DNA from: Flavobacterium sp. CF108
GTDB lineage: Bacteria; Bacteroidota; Bacteroidia; Flavobacteriales; Flavobacteriaceae
Direction of reading: 5' to 3'
DNA length: 64,000 nt
NCBI RefSeq assembly: GCF_900129795.1
Contig: NZ_FQWW01000004.1
Coordinates: forward strand, 530,768 to 594,767
In this document: in pieces, positions 1-12,000 of the stretch
Position numbering within the stretch: position 1 is the first letter of the stretch
Layout: each line of letters starts with the position of its first letter
The notes under the pieces: model-generated
Databases searched by the model: none
What the model was told of the DNA's origin: nothing
Seen by the model: the letters and a program-made list of their open reading frames with translations, nothing else
Position numbers and translations under genes: made by a program

Positions 1-52
1 AATGGGTGAATATTTGTTTTTTGTAGTAAAAATCTTTAAACAAAAAAGAGTG

Positions 53-742
53 TTACTTTTGATCAAAAAGTTTTGAAAAAGCTTCTTCGTAACTTACACT
101 GATTGGAATTTCGGCTTGACCGATGAAAATTATCTTATTTCTAATTTTGGATATTTTAGAAATAGGAATAATAAAGGAACGATGAACTCTTGTGAATTCG
201 GTTTCAGGCAATTTTTGGAGGATTGCTTTTAAGGTCATTCGCGCCACAACTGTTTTTTGGTTTTGGATGTGGATTTTTAAATAATCGTCTAGACCTTCGA
301 TATACAAAATATCTGAAAACAGAATTTTAATCAAACTATAATCGGCACGAATAAAAAGATACTGCTGTTCGATGTTTTGGTTTTGCAGTTTCCATTGCGA
401 AAAAGCTTTCTCGGCCGCTTGTTGAAATCGGGAAAGAGAAATTGGTTTTAGCAGATAATCGGTTGCGCTGAGCGTAAAGCCTTCAACAGCAAATTCAGAA
501 TAAGCTGTTGTGAAAATTACCATTGTTTTATGGGGAAGCTTTTTGTAGAAATCTAAACCCGAAATCGACGGCATATTGATATCGAGAAACAATAAATCGA
601 CTGGATATTTTTTTAAGTATTTAAATGCTTCATCAGATTTCGTGAAAGTCTTGTTCAGTTCTATGTACTCAATAGTGTCACATAAACTCTGAAGAATTTC
701 TAATGCCAATGGCTCGTCATCTAATGCTATTGCTTTTATCAT
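53..742 (-). CDS. LytTR-family response regulator
   Basis: This 229-residue two-component response regulator has an N-terminal receiver domain (about residues 1-115) and a C-terminal LytTR DNA-binding domain (about 128-228). The receiver shows the acidic pair D8/D9, the likely phosphoacceptor D54 in LFLDINMP, the switch threonines in VIFTTAY near residue 78, and the conserved lysine in LLKPIS. LytTR domains bind direct-repeat sites upstream of target promoters. Its ATG overlaps the stop codon of the sensor kinase gene by 4 nt (ATGA), so the two are translationally coupled and probably form a cognate pair. The stop lies near the window edge, so downstream genes are not visible. The target genes are unknown. 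The position next to sprF makes a surface or motility role possible, but that is only inference. Confidence 0.93.
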   Translation of the reverse strand: MIKAIALDDEPLALEILQSLCDTIEYIELNKTFTKSDEAFKYLKKYPVDLLFLDINMPSISGLDFYKKLPHKTMVIFTTAYSEFAVEGFTLSATDYLLKPISLSRFQQAAEKAFSQWKLQNQNIEQQYLFIRADYSLIKILFSDILYIEGLDDYLKIHIQNQKTVVARMTLKAILQKLPETEFTRVHRSFIIPISKISKIRNKIIFIGQAEIPISVSYEEAFSKLFDQK

Positions 743-1830
743 CGTATTTTAACGCTCAAGTTTACAATGTATTTTTCTGCTGAATCTTCGATTTTTAAAT
801 GGTGCTTATTAGGATATACTAACTTCAATCTTTCAATTGTATTGTGAAGTCCAATTCCTGAGTCTGATTGTATCGAAAATGTCTTTTTATTGGAAACGTA
901 TAAAGTTAGTGTTTCATCATCGATATCTATTTTGATACAAATCTCGGAAGTCTGATCTGGATTTACTCCGTATTTGAATGCATTTTCGATAAATGAAATC
1001 AAGATGAGCGGTGTTATTACTTTTCCAAATGTGTTTCCGGTTACATTATAATCTACGTTTACTGTGTTTCCTAAACGTGTTTTTTGAAGTGAAATGAAAT
1101 TACTAATGTAATTGATTTCCTTGCTTAAATCAATTACCTCATCATTTGAATTGGTCATTATATATCGCATTAACTCCGATAGCTGAACTACAGCGTCTGC
1201 CGTTTTGTTGTCTTTTTTTAAAGCCAGGGCGTAAATGCTATTTAGAGTATTGAATAAAAAGTGCGGGTTGATCTGGGCTTTTAAAAATGCCAGTTCTGAT
1301 TTTACTTTTTCTTTTTCAACACTTTGCAATCTTCCTGAAATAGCGAAAAGCAAACTAGAGATTACGCCAATTAAATAAACTAATGTTGTGTGTCCGTATT
1401 GTGTTGGCGGACCTCCGTTGAACTCAAAAGGCATTGGCTCATTTCTATGCGGCGGTGGCGGAAATCTTCCTTCAAATGGTTTGGGATGATTTAATAAGTT
1501 TTCGGAATGATCCCTAAAATCTAAAAAATTTCGGCTTGGATGGTCTAAAACTGTCGAAAGCCAAAGAAAAAACAGAAGAAAAATGGCTATTACGAGATAG
1601 TACAAAAGCTTTTTTTCTGAAAAGTACAACCTCGGAATTAAATAATAATAGTTAAAGTAAAAGAAACAAAGGAGTGTAAAATAGATAAACAAATAAATAC
1701 GATCATGCGCATTGGTGTACAAATGCGGTAATGAAAAAACTGTATTTGTGGATGTGAATGCGTATGGTAAAAATAAAAAAGCGAGGCACAGTACTATATG
1801 TTTCGCATAAAGTGAAAATTTTGCTTTCAT
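739..1830 (-). CDS. LytS/YehU-type sensor histidine kinase
   Basis: This 363-residue membrane histidine kinase belongs to the His_kinase family of LytS/YehU (PF06580-like). Four hydrophobic segments are visible at about residues 9-25, 44-62, 74-93 and 149-165. A Pro-rich stretch (about 117-141) lies between the third and fourth and is probably extracytoplasmic. The phosphoacceptor is H190 in the motif NPHFLFNTLNSI, which is diagnostic of this family. A HATPase_c domain follows (about 270-360), with ENAFKYG as the N box and a GIGL motif. It has no recognisable ligand-binding domain other than the membrane region. It precedes and overlaps the LytTR regulator by 4 nt. A good promoter lies at 1877-1908. 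The signal is unknown. Confidence 0.93.
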   Translation of the reverse strand: MKAKFSLYAKHIVLCLAFLFLPYAFTSTNTVFSLPHLYTNAHDRIYLFIYFTLLCFFYFNYYYLIPRLYFSEKKLLYYLVIAIFLLFFLWLSTVLDHPSRNFLDFRDHSENLLNHPKPFEGRFPPPPHRNEPMPFEFNGGPPTQYGHTTLVYLIGVISSLLFAISGRLQSVEKEKVKSELAFLKAQINPHFLFNTLNSIYALALKKDNKTADAVVQLSELMRYIMTNSNDEVIDLSKEINYISNFISLQKTRLGNTVNVDYNVTGNTFGKVITPLILISFIENAFKYGVNPDQTSEICIKIDIDDETLTLYVSNKKTFSIQSDSGIGLHNTIERLKLVYPNKHHLKIEDSAEKYIVNLSVKIR

Positions 1831-1831
1831 G

Positions 1832-1845
1832 AATCAAATTTGATT
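1832..1845. promoter_or_regulatory. 14-bp perfect palindrome at the kinase start codon
   Basis: AATCAAATTTGATT is a perfect palindrome ending 1 nt before the ATG of the kinase gene. It lies in the predicted leader, downstream of the promoter at 1877-1908. It could be an operator for autoregulation or a small hairpin that affects translation. No binding protein can be named from sequence. Confidence 0.35.
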
Positions 1846-1876
1846 TATACCGTTTTGACAACCAAAATGATATATT

Positions 1877-1908
1877 CAAATTTAAGGTTATTGCATGTTT
1901 ATTTCAAA
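1877..1908 (-). promoter_or_regulatory. Bacteroidetes-type promoter of the kinase/regulator operon
   Basis: On the minus strand TTTG (1908-1905), a 20-nt spacer and TAAATTTG (1884-1877) match the Bacteroidetes sigma-A consensus TTG-N17..23-TAnnTTTG. The predicted leader is about 40 nt before the ATG at 1830. Confidence 0.6.
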
Positions 1909-1993
1909 TTATTGCGGTAAAAACACATAATGTTGCGACTCGCTTTATAATATTGGCTTTTTTGCCTATTTTAAAATAATCGTCTTTTGGCGA

Positions 1994-2968
1994 TTAATCG
2001 TGTACCGGACTCTGTGTACAAGGACAGTTACTGATGGCTTGTAAGAAATCAAATCCAATGGTTACTACGTGTGTTCCTGTATTGTAATTCCCTAAATCGT
2101 TGAACATGATCTGGTAAGAATATCCAAAATAAAATTTAGATTTCATGAAACCTGCCATTGGTCCAACTGATAATGGTTTTGGAAACTGGTCGTTTAAGAA
2201 ACGGTATGAAACTCCAATCCAATAGTAATCTTCGTAACGATTGTATCTTCTGTATTTGAAGTTAAAATCGGTTGTTGAACGTTTATCACTTGCAAAGTAC
2301 TGATAGAAAACAGATGGTTCGTATTCTATACGGCTGTTTTCAGCATCACGAAAAATATAACCAGTATAAACCTGATAGTTTGAAAGCAGGTTTGGTTCTA
2401 CTCCACGATATTTATCGGTATTTTTCTTTAAAACGTTATTGGCATTAAAACTTATATAAAAATCTTTATTACGATACAAAGCACTAATGTCAAAGTTATT
2501 GTTTGCATTGTAACGATTGTCTGTAACTGATGGATCAATAACAGGATGTTCAATCGTGGTATTGAATTCATCCGTATCAATTCTAAACGTATTGAAGTTG
2601 TATGAAATACCAAAAGATAAATACTGCTTAGAATAATAGTCTAAGATAAGGTGGTGCGCAAAGGAAACTTTAGCACCGGTTTGTCTTGTATATCCGTTCT
2701 TATCGTTATAAAGCGATATACCCACACCAGAACGATCTAAGATTCTAAAATCGGCATAAAGCGACTGGTTTTGTGGTGCATCTTTAATTCCAACCCATTG
2801 TGTTAAACCATTGGCTCTAATTCTAAGGTTGTCACCAATACCTGCATAGGCAGGAGAAAGTACAAACGGGTTATCAGCCAGATACTGAGTAAAAACTGGT
2901 AGGTTTAACTCTTGGCTGTAACTTGTTGTTACAGCCATGAGTACTAAGGATAAAATAAACTTTTTCAT
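1994..2968 (-). CDS. sprF: SprF, PorP/SprF-family T9SS outer-membrane protein
   Basis: This is a predicted outer-membrane beta-barrel of the PorP/SprF family. In F. johnsoniae SprF is needed for secretion of SprB to the cell surface through T9SS. The product has a signal peptide (MKKFILSLVLMAVTTSYSQ) followed by LPVFTQYLADNPFVLSPAYAG, the typical family N-terminus, then amphipathic beta strands. The reading frame is open upstream to 2995 (MMLSKKIIT...), but the signal peptide begins naturally at the ATG at 2968, giving 324 aa, so I chose that start. It is the last gene of the spr operon, 43 nt after the sprB stop. The C-terminus SNCPCTQSPVHD contains two cysteines. PorP/SprF barrels are usually encoded beside CHU_C-type (type B CTD) substrates, as here. 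Identity is confident from family and gene order. Confidence 0.93.
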   Translation of the reverse strand: MKKFILSLVLMAVTTSYSQELNLPVFTQYLADNPFVLSPAYAGIGDNLRIRANGLTQWVGIKDAPQNQSLYADFRILDRSGVGISLYNDKNGYTRQTGAKVSFAHHLILDYYSKQYLSFGISYNFNTFRIDTDEFNTTIEHPVIDPSVTDNRYNANNNFDISALYRNKDFYISFNANNVLKKNTDKYRGVEPNLLSNYQVYTGYIFRDAENSRIEYEPSVFYQYFASDKRSTTDFNFKYRRYNRYEDYYWIGVSYRFLNDQFPKPLSVGPMAGFMKSKFYFGYSYQIMFNDLGNYNTGTHVVTIGFDFLQAISNCPCTQSPVHD

Positions 2969-3011
2969 TGTAATAATTTTTTTAGATAACATCATAAGGG
3001 GCTATATTTTG

Positions 3012-6000
3012 TTATCTGTATAAAGTGAAATGTCCAACAAACTCTCTTGCATCATTCACGTCATTAAGTTTAAGAACATACCAGTAATCACCTGTTGGTA
3101 ATTCCTCGCCATTGTATCTACCATCCCATTTTTGACCATAATGATATTTAGCAATCTGACGTCCGTATCTATCGAAGATCGCAAACTCTAGATTAGTGTA
3201 AATATTTGTACATCCAGGTCCCCAACCACTGTGAGTTCCGTTTGGTGTAAAGTAATTATCAAGACAAACATCAATGTAAGTCAATGGTATTGTAATTGTA
3301 TCAATACATCCATTTTGATCTTTTACTTTAATTACATAATCTCTAGACTCATAATATTTAAATTTAGTATCAGATGTAAATGGACCTCCATCAAAACTGT
3401 ATTCATAAGCAGGTCTTCCTCCAATTGCAGTTACAGAAACTATGTTCATTTCTTGTTGTCCTCCAGCTAATTGAATATGTAATTTATCAAATGCCTGAAT
3501 TGTGAAACTTGCTGTTGGCTGGATACATCCGTTTGTATGTCTCGCGTAAATTACGTGAGTTCCAGGTAATACATCTTTAAATTCATTGCTTGGTAAATAT
3601 GGCCCAGCTTGAACATCTAAAGAATAATCAACATCAGCAGGATCTACAGATGGATCTATAGTTACTGTCACTGTATTTGTTTCACAACCATAAACAACGT
3701 CTGCTATTGGATCGATGTCAACTGCCAATGGCACAAGAACTTCAATTTCAAAGTTACATCCATTTGCATCTTTAACGAAAGCAGTATGTTTACCTCCTGC
3801 AAGACCATCAAATGTATGTTGTGTACCTGTTACTGGGCTATAAGGACCTGCTAATACATCAAGACTTACTGTGTAAGGAGCTGTTCCTCCAGTGATATCA
3901 ATTGTAAATTCTCCATTTAAGTCTCCTTTACATTGTTCTCCTAATATTGAGCCTGCTGTAACTATAAGCGGTGCCGCTGGCTGCGTGATTGTTATATCTG
4001 TCATTACATAACATCCGTTTTCATCTTGCGCAATTACAGTATACAATCCTGGAGCAAGTTTCTCAAACACACTGATTGTATCAAACTGATTTAAATCTGG
4101 TGAGATTGCGTATTTAATAACTCCTGTTCCTCCTGTTGCAGTTACTACAATTTTACCATTGTTTTCACCGAAACATGTAACATTCGTTGGCGTAAACTGA
4201 GCTTGTAAAGCAACTGGCGGCTCATTGATTGTAATTACAGCAGATGCATCATCACAATCTCCACTTTCTACTTTTACAATGTAATCTCCAATTACTAAGT
4301 CTTCGAAGATTCCAGTAGCCTGAGGACCTTGGATAATAGTTCCAGCAGTATTCTCTAATGTATAGATATAGTTTCCTAAACCTCCTTTAGCTTCTGCTAC
4401 GATAACTCCTGTAGCTTCACCTGTACATTTTACAACTGCATTCGTAACATCAACATCAATGTTAAGCGGTTCTAGAGGATCAATTGTGATCTCATTTGAA
4501 ACAAAACCAATACATCCTGCCGCATCTCTTACATAGTAGCTGTATTTACCAACAGCAACCGGGAATGTAACTGATGCATTGAATGAACCAATAGTTGTAG
4601 CAAAATTAGCATCAGTACTATAAGTGTAAGGTGCTGTTCCGCCCACTGCGCTTAATGTAAGTGTTGCCTGAGTTAAACATGTTTGTGAACTAGCTTCAAC
4701 TAAAGTTGGAATAACTTCTGTTGGCTCATTGATCACAATGTTTGCTGAAGTTGCAGAACAACTAAATCCGTCAGTAACTGTAATACTATAAGTTCCAGCA
4801 CCTAAACCAGTGAATATTGGGCTAAGCTGTGGTCCAGAACTAATAACTGGAGTTGCTGAAATAATATTTAATGTATACAGATAGTTACTTCCTTGTCCAC
4901 CTGTTGGAGGATCTACTGTAATTATTGCTGTTTTATCTCCAAAACATGTTAGTGTTGTAGCACTTGCTGTTGCAGTAACCACGATTGGTGCCGGAACAAC
5001 TAATACTTCTGTTGCTGTAGCGATACATCCAACATTATCTCTAACGTTAATTGTATAGTTACCTGCTGATAATCCTGACCATACGAATTGATCTGAATAG
5101 TCAACTAATGTTGTACCGTTCAATACCAATTGGTATTCGTATTTATTATCCCATCCACCTGCTGCTGAAGCAGTGATTTCTCCGTCATTATTTCCTGTTA
5201 CACAAGTAATATCAGATTTCGCTGTTGTTACTGTAAGTGCAGCTGTTGGCTGTTCTATTGTGAACAATGTAGAAACTGTACAGAATGGGTTGTTTACTAG
5301 TGTTGCAACAACTGTGTATTGACCAGCAGTTAAGTTAGAAATTCTAACCGGACCTGCATTTGTTGTTGTTCCGTTACTTGGAACTGGTCCTGTAATTACA
5401 TAGTTAAATGCACCTGCTTCATTTGTTGGGTTTAACTGATTATCTACAAAAGTTAAATCAACACTTCCTGTTGCAGTACCATAACAGATTTGTCCGTTAA
5501 CTGGTGTTACATTTATATCGAAAGTATTAGGGTCATTAACATAATGTGCTTGTACAATTGAACATCCTGTTGCAAGGTTTGTAACGGTAATTAAATAATT
5601 TCCGATCGTTAATCCTGTGAATACTCCAGTTGTATTTGACTGATTGTATGTATTTCCATCAGTTCCGGCAACATTGTAATTCAATATCGCTGGTGTTCCT
5701 CCAATAGATGTTACCGTTACAGTAATATCTTCATTAGAAATACAAGTTACAGCGGTATTTACAGCAACATTTATTTGATCTAAACGAATGAAAGGATTTA
5801 CTCTGATTATTCCTGTACTAGATCCCATACATCCTTTATCATCATAAACATTTACTGTATAGTCACCACCTGTGAAGTCTGACTCGCTGTAAGCATTTGA
5901 TGGACCTCTTTGAACTACAACTCCACCTTTAATGAACTCATAGATTGTATAAACTCCAGAACCGCCAACAACGTTATTTACTGTAATAACTGCATAGTTT

Positions 6001-9000
6001 GAAACGTTTGTTCCAGTTGTACAATTGTATTGTGTGATAACTGGTGCGTTAACTGTAATTACGTTTGGTTCGCTGATTCTAATATCTTCAGAATCCACAC
6101 AACCTCTTCCAGAAGTTACTGTTACCGTATAATCTCCAGCTTGAAGGTTATCAAAAATGTTTTGAGTTTGAGCTGGTCTGTTAACCGCTACTCCTAAAGC
6201 TGTAGTTCCTGTTAATGTATATGTATAAACCGGGTTATCGTTTACGCCTGGTGCACTTGCAGCTAAATTAGCTGTGATTGAACCATCTGAATTACCTCTA
6301 CAAGAAACATTTGTTCCGTTTAAAGTAAATCCTGTAATAACTGTTGCCGGAGCAATTACAATTGTAACGTTAAAGTCACAAGTTGTCAATACGTCTCTTA
6401 CTCTGATAACGTGTGTACCAGGAGCAACGTTGTTAAATACAGCCGGTGTAGTATTTACGATTACACCTCCGTCTAAAGTATATCTATAATTTGCTGTTCC
6501 TGAACCTCCTGTTGCAGTAGCAGTAATTACACCATTATTAAATGTACAACTTGGTAATGTTGTAACTATAGTCTCTAACTGTAAAGCTGGAGTGATAGTT
6601 ACCGCAGCTGTTGCTGTTGCTGTACATCCGTTTGCATCTCTTACTGTTACATCATATGTTCCTGCAGCATTTACAGTAAATGTTGGGCTTGTTTGGAAGC
6701 CTGCTCCAATGCTGTATTCATAAGGTGCTACACCAGAACCAACAGTAACTGTAAATGTATATTCACCTGCTGCCGTAGGACATTGGCTTGTAACATTAGC
6801 TGTTATTGCACTTGGTAATGGATCTACCGCAATTGTTATTGGGATAAATGTTTCACAACCTTTAGAGTCTAATACGTATGCTGTCCAATTTAAGCTTACA
6901 GCTGGGTCTAAAACAGCATTATTACTGTTTGTATAATCTGCAGCTACTGGAGTTCCTGCGCCTGCAATGAAAGCATATTGATAATTTGGTGTTCCTCCTG
7001 CAGCTGTTACACTAACCTGAGCACCTGAATTACAATTAGCATTTACATTTGAAGCTACAGTCAATGTCAATACTGAAGGCTGACCAACAGTTACTGAAGC
7101 CGAAGCTGTACATCCTGTTGTTGTGTCTGTAACTTCTACTGTGTACGTACCGATTGGTAAGTTTGTCAGCGTTACTACTTTTCCAACTTGAGTTAGAGTT
7201 CCTGTAGTTGGTCCTCCAATTAAAGCAGCTGTATAAGCTCCGCCAAAATTGTCAACATCAAATTTCACTGATCCGTTTGAACCTCCATTACAGCTTACGT
7301 CATTTACTAACTGACCTGCTGCTGTAATGTTTACTAGCGGATCAACAGTGTAATAGATATCATCTTTACATCCGTTTGCATCAGTTACCTGGAATAAGTA
7401 AGTATCTGCTGTTAAGCCTGTAAAGATTCCGTTTGCTGCACCAGAAACATTTGTAACTGCACTAGCTGGAGAAAGAATCTCGTAGTGTAATGCACCAACA
7501 CCATGTGAAACAGTTACAGTAACTGTACTTGTTGTGTTAGCAGCTGGTGTACACCAAATATCTGTTCCTGTTACAGAATCGATTACTGGAGCGTCTAGTG
7601 CCGGAATTGTAACACTTACCGGTACTGCAATGATACAATTATTAGCATCTTTTACTGAAGCTGTAACTGTTCCTGCATTATAAGTAGTGAATGTATTCGT
7701 TGCACTATAATTTATTCCGTTGAAACTGTATTGGTAAGGTGCTGTTCCTGTTCCTGCAGTTACATTGATTGTAACAACAGCTGGCTGCGTAGCATTACCT
7801 GTTCCACAAGTTAAACTTTGAGTTAATACCGCAGTTGCAGCAAGAGCAGCTGGTTCAGTAATTGTAGCTGTTACGCTTACTGAAGAACATTGTTTAGCAT
7901 CACGCACTACAATATTGTAAGTTCCCGCAGTTAATCCTGTGAATATATTTGAAGCTTGGAAAGCTCCTCCATTGATACTGTACTCATATGGCACAACACC
8001 ATTAGCAGCAGTAACAATGATACTTCCGTTATTTCCTCCTACACAGCTTACGTTTGTTTGCGTAAATGTTGCTGATGGAGTTGTTGTTGGTGTTACTATT
8101 ACCGGAATAGAAACTGCCTGACATCCTTGACTGTCTGTTACTCTGAAAGTGTAAGTTCCAGCAGCTGTAGCCGTGTAAGGTGATGTTGCAGGGAAGTATC
8201 CTCCATTGTCAAAGTCAACTTCGAATCCTGTATAAGTAAGAGTACCCTGAGTTGCCAATAATGTGATAACAGCTGATCCCGCACAAGTTAAATCTTGTGT
8301 TAAAGTAGCTTGTAATAATAATTCCTGATTTAATGTATAAGGGCTTGAAACAATACATCCGTTACCATCTTTAATATAGAATACATAGTTTCCTGGTGCA
8401 TTCAATACAAAGTTAGGGCTAGATTGGTATCCGTTACCAATGCTGTATGTTGGTGTGCCAACATAAGTTCCAGTGATTGTAATTGGCACCGGACCTCCTG
8501 TGTAACAATACAATCCAGCTGATGAATTGATTGTTGGCAATGCATCTGTAGCAATTGTTACATCAATTTTAGTTGTACATCCGTTAGCATCCATCGCATA
8601 AACATCCCATTGTGTATTTACAGTTGGATCTAATACAGCGTTTGCAACAGTATCATAATCTAAAACATTTGGAGTAACTCCGTCCTGAACGAACACATAT
8701 TTGTAAACTGGAGTACCGCCAGAAGCAAGAACTTCAACTTTAGCACCGAAATTACAATTTGCATTTATGTTGCTTACTACGTTAAGACCTAGAGCTGTTG
8801 GCTGAGCCACAACTACTGAAGCAGTTGCTGTACATCCCGTAACTCCGTCAGTAATAAGAATTGTGTAAGTTCCCGGAACTAATCCTGTAACATTTACAGT
8901 ATTTCCTGTTATAGCTAATGTACCAGTACCTGCAGTCAATACTGCTGTGTAAGTTCCTGTGTAATTTGCAACTGTAAATTTAACTGCTCCATTTGACTGT

Positions 9001-12000
9001 CCGTTACAAACAACATCACTTACTAATTGACCAGAAACTGTAATGTTAGTTACCGGATTAATAGTATATGATTCTTGGTAAGTACAACCGTTAGCATCAG
9101 TCACTTGGAATAAGTAAGTGTCTGGAGTTAATCCTGCAAATACCGCAGAAGTTTGTTTCGCTGCAACGATTGGAGAAAGAATCTCATATTGAAGCGTTCC
9201 TACACCGTTGATTACGTTACTAATTGTAACTGTACTTGTTGTACTAGCCGCTGGAGCACAATAAATTGGTGTTCCTGTAATATCCATATTTGTCGGCGCA
9301 TTTAACGCTGGAATAGTGATAGTAACTGGCGTTGCGATAATACAGTTGTTAGCATCTTTTACATAAGCTGTAATTGTTCCTGCATTATAAGTAGTTAACG
9401 TATTTGTTGTACTATAATTTACTCCTCCGTTGAAGCTGTATTGGTAAGGCGCTGTTCCTGTTCCTGCAGTTACATTGATTGTAACAACTGCTGGTTGAGT
9501 TGAGTTACCTGTACCACAAGTTAATCCTTGTGTCAACGTAGCTGTTGCAGCAAGAGCTGTAGGCTCAGTAATTGTAGCTGTTACGCTTACTGAAGAACAT
9601 TGTTTAGCATCACGAACAACAATGTTGTAAGTTCCCGCAGTTAATCCTGTGAATATATTTGAAGCCTGGAAAGCTCCTCCGTTGATACTGTACTGATATG
9701 GAACAACTCCATTTGCAGCAGTAACAATGATACTTCCGTTATTTCCTCCTATACAGCTCACATTTGTTTGTGTAAATGTTGCTGTTGGAGTTGTTGTTGG
9801 CGTAACTACTACCGGAATAGAAACTGCCTGACATCCTTGACTGTCTGTTACTCTGAAAGTATAAGTTCCAGCAGCTGTAGCCGTATAAGGTGATGTTGCA
9901 GCAGCATATGCACCTGCGTTAAAGGAAACTTCAAATCCTGTGTAAGAAAGAGTACCCTGAGTTGCCAATAATGTGATACTAGCTGATCCTGCGCAAGTTA
10001 AATCTTGTGTTAAAGTAGCTTTTAACAACAATTCCTGACGTAATGTATAAGGGCTTGAAACGATACAACCATTTCCATCTTTAATATAGAATACATAGTT
10101 TCCTGGCGCATTCAATACAAAGTTAGGGCTAGATTGGTATCCGTTACCAATGCTGTATGTTGGTGTACCAACATAAGTTCCTGTGATTGTAATTGGCACC
10201 GGACCTCCTGTGTAGCAGTATAATCCAGCTGATGGATTGATTGTTGGCAATGCATCTGTAGCAATTGTTACATCAAGTTTTACTGTACATCCGTTTGCAT
10301 CCTTAGCATAAACATCCCATAGTGTATTTACTGTTGGTGCTAATACTGCATTTGCACTATTTGTGTAATCTCCAGCAACTGGTGTAACACCATCCTGAAC
10401 AAATGCGTATGTATAATTTGGTGTTCCTCCGTTTGCTAAAACAGTCACTTTTGCACCGAAATTACAATTTGCATTTATGTTGCTTACTAAGTTAAGGTTT
10501 AGAACTGTTGGCTGAGCCACAACTACTGAAGCAGTTGCTGTACATCCTGTTGTTCCATCAACAACCTGAACTGTGTATGTTCCAGGAACTAATCCTGTCA
10601 CGTTTACAGTATTTCCTGTTTGTGTTAATGTACCTGTTCCTGCTGTTAATGTTGCAGTATAAGAAGTTCCATAATTAGCAACAGTAAATCTAACTGCACC
10701 ATTTGTATTTCCGTTACAAGTAACGTTACTTATTAATTGACCTGCAACTGTAATATTAGTTACCGGTAAAACAGTATATGATTCTTGGTAAGTACAACCA
10801 TTAGCATCTGTCACTTGGAATAAGTAAGTGTTTGGTGTTAATCCTGCAAATACCGCAGAAGTTTGTTTCGCTGCAACAATTGGAGAAAGAATCTCATATT
10901 GAAGCGTTCCTACGCCATTAATTACATTACTAATTGTAACTGTACTTGTTGTATTTGCCGCTGGAGTACAATAAATTGGTGTTCCTGTAATATCCATATT
11001 TGTCGGCGCATTCAACGCTGGGATAGTGATAGTAACTGGCACTGCAATGATACAGTTGTTAGCATCTTTTACGTAAGCTGTAACTAATCCTGCATTATAA
11101 GTAGTCAACGTATTTGTTGTACTATAATTTGTTCCTCCGTTGAAACTGTATTGGTAAGGAGCTGTTCCTGTTCCTGCAGTTACATTGATTGTAACAACTG
11201 CTGGCTGCGTAGCGTTTCCTGTACCACAAGTTAATCCTTGCGTTAACACAGCTGTTGCAGCTAAAGCTGTCGGTTGAGTAATTGTAGCTGGTACGCTTAC
11301 TGAAGAACATTGCTTAGCGTCACGAACAACGATGTTGTAAGTTCCAGCAATTAATCCTGTGAATATATTTGAAGCCTGGAAAGCTCCTCCGTTAATACTG
11401 TACTGATATGGAGTAATTCCATTTGCAGCAGTAACAGTAATACTTCCGTTATTTCCTCCTATACAGCTTACATTTGTTTGTGCTAATGTTGCTGTTGGAG
11501 TTGTTGTTGGCGTAACTACTACCGGAATAGATATTGCCTGACATCCTTGACTGTCTGTTACTCTGAAAGTATAAGTTCCAGCAGCAGTTGCAGTATAAGG
11601 TGATGTTGCAGCAACATATCCGCCTCCGTTAAAGTCAACTTCAAATCCTGTATAAGTAGTTGTTCCCTGAGTTGCCAATAATGTAATACTAGCTGATCCT
11701 GCACAAGTTAAATCTTGTGTTAAAGTAGCTTGTAATAATAATTGTTGATTTAATGTATATGGTGCCGAAACAATACAGCCATTACCATCTTTAATATAGA
11801 ATGTGTAGTTTCCTGGCGCATTCAATACAAAGTTAGGACTAGCCTGATATCCGTTACCAATACTATAAGTTGGGGTACCAACATAAGTTCCTGTAATTGT
11901 AATTGCTACTGGACCTCCTGTGTAGCAGTATAATCCAACAGATGGGTTAATTGTTGGTAATGCATCTGTAGCAATTGTAACATCTAATTTAACTGTACAT

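Noticed and set aside
2969..2995. Upstream start codons of sprF (2995, 2992)
   Set aside because: The signal peptide begins cleanly at the ATG at 2968; upstream residues would put a non-signal extension before it.
10863..11310. Antisense and out-of-frame ORFs inside sprB (for example 10863-11087, 16222-16416, 17995-18189, 19735-19956, 22231-22533)
   Set aside because: They follow the sprB repeat periodicity and low-complexity composition and are shadows of the real frame. Their regular spacing is only the super-repeat period.
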